Source: Pirellulales bacterium (GTDB lineage Bacteria > Planctomycetota > Planctomycetia > Pirellulales > Thermoguttaceae). From it: a DNA stretch of 36,997 nucleotides. The notes under the pieces were generated by a model, which was given only the letters and a program-made list of their open reading frames with translations, did no database searches and was not told the DNA's origin. The stretch's first letter is position 1; each line of letters begins with the position of its first letter. Made by a program: the position numbers and the translations under genes. The stretch lies in contig JAFGRD010000087.1 in NCBI GenBank assembly GCA_016935315.1, positions 1 through 36,997 of the forward strand, written 5' to 3'. This document shows positions 27,301-33,199 of this stretch, piece by piece.

Positions 27301-27634
27301 GATTGTCGACGTAGGGAAGCGTCGCCCCTGCCATGTGTTCGATGGACACGGGTCCGTAAAGGCCCCGCAATCGAATCGACTCTCTCGCCGGCTCGACGGC
27401 CGCCGGATCGGTCTGAAGACCGTGGACAGTGTATCGCTCGTCGGCACGCAACGCCGCCGTCAGCCGGCCGTCACCGCAGCCGAGGTGGACGATGATCCCG
27501 CCTTCAACGCCGGTTGACTCAAGCAGCGTCTCGGCAGAAATGGTCACTTCTCCCGACGCGGCGGCGTGTGTCGGTACGCCGGCCGGCGTCAGCAGTCCGA
27601 GTAGCACGAGACATCCGACCCTCGTGTGGCACAT
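24359..27634 (-). CDS. Exported methyltransferase-fold and PQQ-type beta-propeller fusion
   Basis: This 1091-residue protein starts with a signal peptide (MCHTRVGCLVLLGLLTPAG, cleavage near 24). Residues about 35-150 have a class I S-adenosylmethionine methyltransferase layout: motif I VHLGCGDGRL (49-58), VHGLQTDPAAVE (70-81), LPYVDNLANLVVAE (106-119) and EMMRVLVPDG (128-137). The linker DIDEWTHFLHDPSNNAVAHD leads into a long PQQ-like propeller (about 180-1091), with repeats such as LVAYDLDDGSLLWQ, VDGDSGQVLWGQ, ALEVKTGSPLWQF and CLRASDGAMVWRL. There is no CxxCH heme site. GGGAG seven bases before 27634 fixes the start. It lies 46 bases after the ThuA gene. Whether the exported methyltransferase part binds any cofactor outside the cytoplasm is open. 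Confidence 0.88.
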   Translation of the reverse strand: MCHTRVGCLVLLGLLTPAGVPTHAAASGEVTISAETLLESTGVEGGIIVHLGCGDGRLTAALRADERYTVHGLQTDPAAVEPARESIRLRGLYGPVSIEHMAGATLPYVDNLANLVVAEEPGPVSLEEMMRVLVPDGVAYVRQEGGWTKHVKPRPEDIDEWTHFLHDPSNNAVAHDKVVGPPRRLQWLASPLWLRSHETPSGVQASVCGGGRIFYFFDEGLVGITDERLPDRWSLVCRDAFNGKLLWKRPLPDWGWRQWSRSRYEGKDWTTLRAARVDVPAENQRRLVVDGDRLFVTLGHRQPLSILDAATGKTVHVAANTEHTREILVQDEIALAYIQQPPSEAAKRRGTPQPGAGRLVAVDGDSGQVLWGQEVAPIQPLFLAIDSGRIVYETSRELVCRKLRTGEELWRTARSRGGGATMVAVDGVAVISGGNTLVAYDLDDGSLLWQKSTYRIGGAESADLFVADGLVWRGVASIASETDARGRPKIGGKSADVMALGLDLRTGEQKREVIARELRSPEHHHRCYRNKATERYLMTGMEGIEFVDLQKDDHSQNNWLRGACRYGILPANGMLYVPPDQCFCHPGSKILGFAAVKAEAPLEPIPDESRLLKGPVYGQVRPAGPDTIPGDWPTFRHDAARSGTTPIAVPAGVTASWRVELGGKLTQPVVADGRVLVADSDTHTVHALEVKTGSPLWQFTADGRIDSPPTVWRGLVLFGSNDGRVYCLRASDGAMVWRLTAAPADRRIGVFDQLESVWPVHGNVLVVDGVAYCAAGRSTYLDGGIHVYGLDPLTGAIRHRTILEGPFPEDMGEREVSFYTLGANSDVLVAEGGFLYMRQKKLTPALEEVVMPVLSSKGEMDVGRHVFSTAGLLDGSGYNRTFWVYGARWPGFQLANQAPKSGQLLVFDEQQTFAVKYFYRRNVHSPMFFPGKEGYLLFADNNTTEPQIVGEEGARPPVRWLPQSDYVRRIGTPLRTLDSPAFGLDKMIGYTRAEPPLWATWTPIRVRSMVKAGDRLFVAGPPDVYDANDPYAAFEGRRGGRLAVFSAVNGEQVAERDLDAPPVFDGMIASDAGLLLSLEDGSLICFRGADK

Positions 27635-27680
27635 TTCAGTCTCCCAAAGAAAGGATTGACGTTCTGGGCGGCATCGGCGA

Positions 27681-28613
27681 TCACCTGGGCTCGACGGGCG
27701 CATCGAGGTCGCCCGCCGCAAACTGGATCGCGTCGAGGTAGAACTCCAGAATCGCAGGGTTCCACCAGACCTCGGTACGATGGCCGAACTCGCTGTAGAA
27801 CACGCGGCCCTTGCCGTACGATTTCACCCACGCCAGCGCATAGTCGTTGTCGGTACGTTTCAGCCAGGGGACGCCCATGTTGGTTGTCTTGGTGTCGATC
27901 GACAAGAGGACGCGGACTTTGTCGCGCGCGTAGGGGGCAAGATACTGGAAAACCTCTTCGGCGATGCGAAAGTCCTTGCCACCGAAAACCCTCAACAGCG
28001 GATGGTCGGGCTCGTCGAGCTTCACACCGATTTCTTCGTTCCACGGGTGGCCGCCGCAACTCGCACCGAGGAGTCGCTCCAACTCGGGCCAGTGCCGGGC
28101 TGCGCCGATGGAATAATGGTAAGCGACCACACCGCCGCCGGCTCGAACCCACTCGAGGAAGCCTTTGCGAAGCTGCTTTTCGATGTCGTCTTTGTCTGCT
28201 CCGTATTTGGCGAATCTCGGCATCGCCTGGTCCGTCGGCGTGGTCCACGGCCCGCAACTGTTGTTCATCACGAAAACGTCGAACTGCCTGATCTGTTCGG
28301 GCAGCAACAGCGACTGGTCGTCACTGACGACGGCCTCGAATGCGCCCGTCTTCTCGCCAAGCGTTCTGATGGCAAAAGCCCCCTGGGGAATCGTGTATCC
28401 CTTGTGCGGCGATTGCTCCATGTAGGGCGTGTTCCAAATCAGCACGCGGCGTGGCTGCCGGGGGACTGCCCGGGCCTTGGCGGGGGCCGCCTCGCGAATC
28501 CGCTTGGCCTGATCGGGCGTCAGGTCGCCTCGCGCCGCTGCCGCAAAGACGGCAAGGAACGCTACCGCGCGCCATACGGCCGGAAGAACGATCGATGTGG
28601 TTTGTCGATGCAC
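27681..28613 (-). CDS. ThuA-like secreted protein
   Basis: The 310-residue product has a signal peptide (about 1-29) and a class I glutamine amidotransferase-like ThuA fold: RRVLIWNTPYMEQSPHKGY, FDVFVMNNSCGPW, GGGVVAYHYSIGAARHWPE (about 159-177), GGHPWNEE, GKGRVFYSEFGHRTEVW. ThuA proteins are linked to trehalose and other sugar catabolism, and in planctomycetes often accompany glycan-degrading enzymes and oxidoreductases. Translation starts at GTG 28613, preceded by AAAGGGAGG eight bases upstream; the ATG nearer that site is in another frame. It is followed after 46 bases by the methyltransferase-propeller gene, making a two-gene unit. Confidence 0.9.
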   Translation of the reverse strand: MHRQTTSIVLPAVWRAVAFLAVFAAAARGDLTPDQAKRIREAAPAKARAVPRQPRRVLIWNTPYMEQSPHKGYTIPQGAFAIRTLGEKTGAFEAVVSDDQSLLLPEQIRQFDVFVMNNSCGPWTTPTDQAMPRFAKYGADKDDIEKQLRKGFLEWVRAGGGVVAYHYSIGAARHWPELERLLGASCGGHPWNEEIGVKLDEPDHPLLRVFGGKDFRIAEEVFQYLAPYARDKVRVLLSIDTKTTNMGVPWLKRTDNDYALAWVKSYGKGRVFYSEFGHRTEVWWNPAILEFYLDAIQFAAGDLDAPVEPR

Positions 28614-28653
28614 GAGTCATTCCTCCCTTTGAGGTTCAGAGGCTGCGTTTCTT

Positions 28654-28764
28654 AGAACTCGCAAGGAAACAACCCCCCGGAGTTCGAGGGGGACAACCCC
28701 AGTTTCTCTCCGCTGCGCCGCGCGAAAACCGGGACAGTCCCCAAGTTATTCATGTACGAGTTCT
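28654..28764. repeat. 111-bp element with inverted ends, possibly REP-like
   Basis: AGAACTCG (28654-28661) and its inverse complement CGAGTTCT (28757-28764) bound a stretch full of short palindromes, including CCCCC and GGGGG arms near 28674-28692 and GGGACAGTCCC near 28731-28741. It fills much of the 258-base gap between the heparinase and ThuA genes. The GGGACAGTCCC core recalls targets of RAYT-type transposases (from memory). The 12-mer TGTACGAGTTCT at its right end recurs on the minus strand at 36915-36926. Confidence 0.35.
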
Positions 28765-28871
28765 CGGCCGGGAGTCGGTTGACTCCGGGGCTTCGTGTGG
28801 GAGGCGATCTCCTCGTCTGTGTCCAACGAGTGCCATGTCCGCCGGTGCAATGATCGCCTTCGGTCGCAACG

Positions 28872-30932
28872 TCACGGCGCCGCCCCGGCGCGAAAGGTGA
28901 AACCATAGGCAGCCGTCGGTTCGGGCCCTTTCCATGCAAAGGTGATCCGCTGCAACCGCGGTCCCCACGCTTCTCGCAGATTGTCGTCTTCAACCGGAAC
29001 GGCCTGGACCGTCGCGGTCATCCGCTCGGCGTCGTAGGTCAAGAGCAACGGTCGCGGGGCGCAGCCGATCTGGAGCGTGCCGGGCCGCTCGGTCTTGACC
29101 GGCCGAGCGGCGTACATCGAAATCTGCACGTGCGCGGGGCCACGGGCCAGCCCGAGCGTATCGCGAACCGCCAGATGCGGGTCCACGCCGCGATCGAACT
29201 CAAACTCCCTTCGCAGCGAGCGGATACCGGCACTCTCGGGATAGGCCTGCTCAAGATTCATACCCAGATGCAGCACCGAATCCCGCTCCTGAAACTCCAC
29301 GTTCGTCGCCCGATACTGCCGACCGGCATGTTGCTCCACACCGTCGACCACCGGTGCATTATGTCCCAGCCCACGGGTAAACCAGAGATCGTAACGCTGG
29401 CTGCTGAACGTCTTTCGCGTGTAGGTCTCTCGCCCAACGTCGATGATCCCCGGTTGCCCGTCCAGGAACAGGATGAAGTGTCCCAGATCGTTGTGGTTGT
29501 GGCTCTCCGCGTTGTGTCCGCCCTTGGCCGCCAGCACAAGCCCATGTCCGGGCTCCGGCGACTGTCTTGCGAAGAGCACCTGGAGATCCTCGAGCCACAC
29601 GACGGTTTCACGAGGAAGCGATCGGGGTCGGGCGTCGACAGGGATCCAGAATAGCTCCATCAAGGGTCCCAGGACACTGCGGCTGACGCCCGAGGTGCGA
29701 ATGGGCGGATCCACCGGCCCGTCGGTGCGCCAGTCGCGCATCGACAACAGGGCCAGGTCCTTCATTGCATCGGATCCGACGCGGTCGCCATAGCGGTAGA
29801 CCTTACCAGGGTGAGGGCGAGTCTGGGGGTCCGCATCGGCGAAGTTGGCGAACCAGGGGCCGTCCATGTGGGCATACGTGATGAAGCGCCCCATGGCTGC
29901 GATTTTCGGATGCTCGTAGAGATCGATCGCCCCGTCGGTCCGGGACCGCAACAGCTCGAGAAACACGAGCATCGCGCCACCCGCCTCACTCCAATACCCG
30001 GGGCCTTCGTCACATCCACCGTCTTCGCCGTAACCGTCGATGAACCGATCGACCACCTGCATGAGCCGGAACGTAACGTCTGCCAGCCGCTGCGGGTCTT
30101 CTTCCAGATACATGGCGGCCCCCATCACGTTGGAGGCGCACCAGGGCGACCAATTGTTGTGCCCATTCGTCCATCCCGAGTTGCCGAACCTCTCTCCGGT
30201 AGCATAAGGCTCGATAATGCGACGCCCGACTTCCTCGCGAATCCGCTCGCAGAGCGTGGGCGAGATCCCATCGAGCTCCTCGCGGAGCAGATAGTGAACC
30301 TGCGCCAGGCTCATGCCCGTCTCACACGCGAACAGATCGAGCCCTTCGACGTCCAGTCGATGCAGCACGTCTCCGCTGCGGCGGCTCGCATGGGCAGGAA
30401 GGCACCAGGTCGACTCCTCGCAGATGGTCCAGATTCCGTTAGCGATTTCGTCGAGGAAACGTCCGCGGTGCTCCAGGCACTCCGTCAGCGCCAGCGTACT
30501 CAAGTTCTCGCGGCGCCGGAAGTACGGAGCCTGGTAGTGCGACCGATTCCCCGTCCGCGCGTACTCCATGTACAACGTCGCCGGCAGAACCGGCCACGGC
30601 TTTCCCAGAAGCGCCTCGGCCCGCTCGGCCAGGTAGGCCTTTCGTGCCCGGTGAAGCGGCGCGGTCTGGATCGCGTCCCAGGCCTCGCGGTCACGGGCGG
30701 GCGGAAAGGGCTTCCACTGATCGCGATCGACCATTTGCTCCAGAAGGAACTCACGGTCGTGCCCGGTGGTGAGCAGCCGCGTTTTCGCAAGATCCGTGGT
30801 GGTCGGCGACTCCGCCGCTCGGGCGGCCGTCGTGCTTCCCAGGACGAGCAGCGCGATTGCGGCGGGCGTGCCGATACTCCAACAAGACAGAACCCGGCTG
30901 TCCATCCGGCTTCTTGCATAACTGCTTGGCAT
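28872..30932 (-). CDS. Heparinase II/III family polysaccharide lyase
   Basis: The 686-residue protein has a signal peptide (about 10-40), an alpha-helical barrel in the N-terminal two thirds (WTNGHNNWSPWCASNVMGAA, YGEDGGCDEGPGYWSEAGGA) and a C-terminal beta-sandwich with ESHNHNDLGHFILFLDGQPGIIDVG (about 472-496). This is the heparinase II/III signature, in which the HNHND stretch provides His and Asp for metal binding and catalysis. Such lyases cleave uronic-acid glycosidic bonds by beta-elimination; the substrate (heparan-like, alginate, other) cannot be read here. The start at 30932 has AAAGGGA seven bases upstream. It is 87 bases after the glycosidase-like gene on the same strand. Confidence 0.93.
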   Translation of the reverse strand: MPSSYARSRMDSRVLSCWSIGTPAAIALLVLGSTTAARAAESPTTTDLAKTRLLTTGHDREFLLEQMVDRDQWKPFPPARDREAWDAIQTAPLHRARKAYLAERAEALLGKPWPVLPATLYMEYARTGNRSHYQAPYFRRRENLSTLALTECLEHRGRFLDEIANGIWTICEESTWCLPAHASRRSGDVLHRLDVEGLDLFACETGMSLAQVHYLLREELDGISPTLCERIREEVGRRIIEPYATGERFGNSGWTNGHNNWSPWCASNVMGAAMYLEEDPQRLADVTFRLMQVVDRFIDGYGEDGGCDEGPGYWSEAGGAMLVFLELLRSRTDGAIDLYEHPKIAAMGRFITYAHMDGPWFANFADADPQTRPHPGKVYRYGDRVGSDAMKDLALLSMRDWRTDGPVDPPIRTSGVSRSVLGPLMELFWIPVDARPRSLPRETVVWLEDLQVLFARQSPEPGHGLVLAAKGGHNAESHNHNDLGHFILFLDGQPGIIDVGRETYTRKTFSSQRYDLWFTRGLGHNAPVVDGVEQHAGRQYRATNVEFQERDSVLHLGMNLEQAYPESAGIRSLRREFEFDRGVDPHLAVRDTLGLARGPAHVQISMYAARPVKTERPGTLQIGCAPRPLLLTYDAERMTATVQAVPVEDDNLREAWGPRLQRITFAWKGPEPTAAYGFTFRAGAAP

Positions 30933-31019
30933 GTGGCTATCCCTTTCTATGCGGCAATCGTATGGCGACGGCGCGAGAATATGACGAGGTTTCTTGTGCT
31001 GGACAAGGCGAGGTTCCGG

Positions 31020-32249
31020 TCAGCGGATCTTGTACAGGTGTACGTCGTACGGGCCGAAATCGTCGGCAAACTGTCCGTCGGCTACCGGAATACTCCGATC
31101 CTCGTCGACCACTTCGGCCGTGGCGCGGGCCGGCAAGTCTCGCAGGCGGAAGGTCGCCTTGGCCGGTTCACCCTCCATGCGAACGGTGAAAACGTAAGTG
31201 GCGCCCTCGTTGCGTTTCACCATGGCGGCGACCGGCTCGGGGCCGAGCAGCTCGGACCGCCGAGGCGAGACGTCGGCCGGCTCGGCCGTAACGGTCACGG
31301 CACCGTCGACGGTGGGACCGTTGAGCACACGGGCCAGACTGTGGATCCGGCGATTGATCGCTCCGACCGCCGCGGACATCTGTGGGTCGGCAAGCAGGCC
31401 CGCCTCGATGAACTGCGGCTGGAACTGGTGGCTGAAGTAAATCAGCCCGCGGGAGCCGTGAATCAATGCCATCCAGACTTCCGCCTTGACTTGCACGGGC
31501 GTCGGCTTGGTGTTCGGATTGCTGATGCGCGTGCATTCGATGCAGTTCCAAACGGGCTTCTCGTCGCGCGTCCACTGCCGCAACCGTTTGACACCGCGAG
31601 GAACGTACCAGAGTTTGCCTGCCACGGCGGCACGTTCGCTGACCGCCGGATAGATGTCGAACGAAGCCACGTCGCACCCGCGCGCATACTCCGCATAATC
31701 CTCGGGATGATTGGTCCGCACGCCCCGTCCGATCCAGCCGTCCCAGGCAACGCCTTGGCCCAGGTTCAGCATCACCGGCCGCGAAGGATCGGCGGCCTTG
31801 ATGGCCCGATAGTCGGCAATGATCTTCTGCGGCGGAACCGGCGGGCCGTAGCCCTTGCCGCTCCCGAGAGATTGGGCGTTGTCGGGCTCGTCACCGTGCA
31901 TCCAGCCGACCATGGTCTTGTCGTCGAGATGCCGCAGTGCATACTCGTTCTGTGCACAGATGACGGGCATGCCGTGCCGTTTCAGTTCGGCAAGCTGCTG
32001 CTCGGTCGGCCCCTGCCACAAGCCCACATAGAGATTGATTCCGATCGCCTGGTATTTCGGGGCGTTTCGTGGCGACTGAAGCCAGACCGCGATCGGGAAG
32101 TAGTCGGCGCCGGCCCCGGGGCCGTTTTCCCAAGCGGAATAGGGGCTTTGCTCTGCATGCACCGACGTTGCCCCACTTAGCAGCACGATCGCGGACAAGA
32201 CGGACACCGCGGCGGCGAATTGACTTCCTCCGCACCTTTGAACTCGCAT
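31020..32249 (-). CDS. Secreted TIM-barrel glycosidase-like protein
   Basis: The 409-residue product has a signal peptide (about 1-33). The mature part begins YFPIAVWLQSPRNAPKYQAIGINLYVG, then MVGWMHGDEPDNAQ, CDVASFDIYPAV, PVWNCIECTRISNPN and LIHGSRGLIYFSHQF, the pattern of a beta/alpha barrel hydrolase related to GH42/beta-galactosidase-type folds. Candidate acids are Glu in HGDEPD and Glu in NCIECT, at positions that fit strand 4 and strand 7 ends. A small C-terminal beta domain follows. GGAGG eight bases upstream fixes the start at 32249. It opens the minus-strand group that continues with the heparinase. Family number is not assigned. Confidence 0.8.
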   Translation of the reverse strand: MRVQRCGGSQFAAAVSVLSAIVLLSGATSVHAEQSPYSAWENGPGAGADYFPIAVWLQSPRNAPKYQAIGINLYVGLWQGPTEQQLAELKRHGMPVICAQNEYALRHLDDKTMVGWMHGDEPDNAQSLGSGKGYGPPVPPQKIIADYRAIKAADPSRPVMLNLGQGVAWDGWIGRGVRTNHPEDYAEYARGCDVASFDIYPAVSERAAVAGKLWYVPRGVKRLRQWTRDEKPVWNCIECTRISNPNTKPTPVQVKAEVWMALIHGSRGLIYFSHQFQPQFIEAGLLADPQMSAAVGAINRRIHSLARVLNGPTVDGAVTVTAEPADVSPRRSELLGPEPVAAMVKRNEGATYVFTVRMEGEPAKATFRLRDLPARATAEVVDEDRSIPVADGQFADDFGPYDVHLYKIR

Positions 32250-32423
32250 TGAGACAACCTCCGACCCGGAATTCCCGACGTATTGGTTTTCCTTCCAAAG
32301 CAACTTCCGTACAAAACGACTCCGCGGAGAATATCTCGCTACGGAGCCTCTCTGTATAGAAGAGTGGAGCGTATCAGAGACGGAATGTCAAGAAACGGGC
32401 CGTTTGCAGACGGCGCACGCATG

Positions 32424-33155
32424 CTACGGGCCGTTCTGGGCGAGTCGGGCGGGCACTTGCGCAAGACCGATCGCCTGGAGTCGGGCCAGGATTTGGGCTT
32501 CGAGTTGCCCGGAGGCCTTGCGCGCAGCCATTTGATAGTAGATCTTGGCGACGTTGGCCTTGCCGCCGGCTTCGGCCTTCTGGCCCCTCTCAAACAGGCT
32601 CGCTGCCTCCTGATTTCGCGCTTCCCGCTGTTGCAGGCGATGGGCTCGGGCTTCGGCAGGGCTTGTCGAGGAGAGGGCCTCCGCACCAGTCGAGGAAGCA
32701 GGGCCCCAACTGCGGCCGAAGGCGGGGTTTCGGGCCTGCCGTGTCTTTCCGTCAGCGGCGATGGCGGCGCGGGACGGCTGCCTCGACAAGGAGCGCGACA
32801 ACGTCGTCGGCTGCCCCAAAAGGTACGCGTCCATCGCTTCAAAATCATGGATCGTCGCCGTCACGTGCAAGCTCGAAACGCTTCGCTCGCTGCCGATGGC
32901 CGAGTTGCGGAACGGCCGAAAAGGCAATAGCGGAACGCCGAATTCGTTCCGTCCCGTCGCCGCCCGTTGGACTCCGCCCAGATAAACACTGCCGCGGTCC
33001 GGCACCGAAACGGTCGTGCGGGCCGAGAAAGAGGATAACGTCGGCAATTGAACCGCCGAGCCGGGCCGCTGGGCAAGCGCACTTTCAGAAACCATGCCCG
33101 CCAGCGCAAGCAACAGCCACGCAGCCGGTCGTCTTGCAGGAAACGGAAGTCTCAT
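32424..33155 (-). CDS. Secreted protein of unknown function
   Basis: This 243-residue protein has a signal peptide (MRLPFPARRPAAWLLLALAGMVSESALAQ). The middle contains VYLGGVQRAATGRNEFGVPLLPFRPF and VTATIHDFEAMDAYLLGQ. The C-terminal 60 residues (EAASLFERGQKAEAGGKANVAKIYYQMAARKA) look like a single helix-turn-helix TPR-like unit. I do not recognise the family. The start at 33155 lacks a strong ribosome-binding site but coincides with the signal peptide. It follows the 829-residue mosaic protein by 44 bases, so it belongs to the same transcript and the two are probably used together. A weak hairpin (32399-32414) lies beyond its stop. Confidence 0.75.
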   Translation of the reverse strand: MRLPFPARRPAAWLLLALAGMVSESALAQRPGSAVQLPTLSSFSARTTVSVPDRGSVYLGGVQRAATGRNEFGVPLLPFRPFRNSAIGSERSVSSLHVTATIHDFEAMDAYLLGQPTTLSRSLSRQPSRAAIAADGKTRQARNPAFGRSWGPASSTGAEALSSTSPAEARAHRLQQREARNQEAASLFERGQKAEAGGKANVAKIYYQMAARKASGQLEAQILARLQAIGLAQVPARLAQNGP

Positions 33156-33199
33156 ACCAGGCCGCTTGCCATCGACCCGACCGATCGGCGATCGGAAGG

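Noticed and set aside
25973-27517. Long plus-strand open frame inside the methyltransferase-propeller gene
   Set aside because: Composition is that of an antisense shadow; the minus strand shows clear family motifs.
29811-32180. 789-codon plus-strand open frame across the heparinase and glycosidase-like genes
   Set aside because: Runs antisense through two well-supported genes and their intergenic gap, with no recognisable domain.
32385-32390. TTGACA on the minus strand upstream of the glycosidase-like gene
   Set aside because: The only good -10-like sequence (TATACA) is 27 bases away, too far for sigma70.
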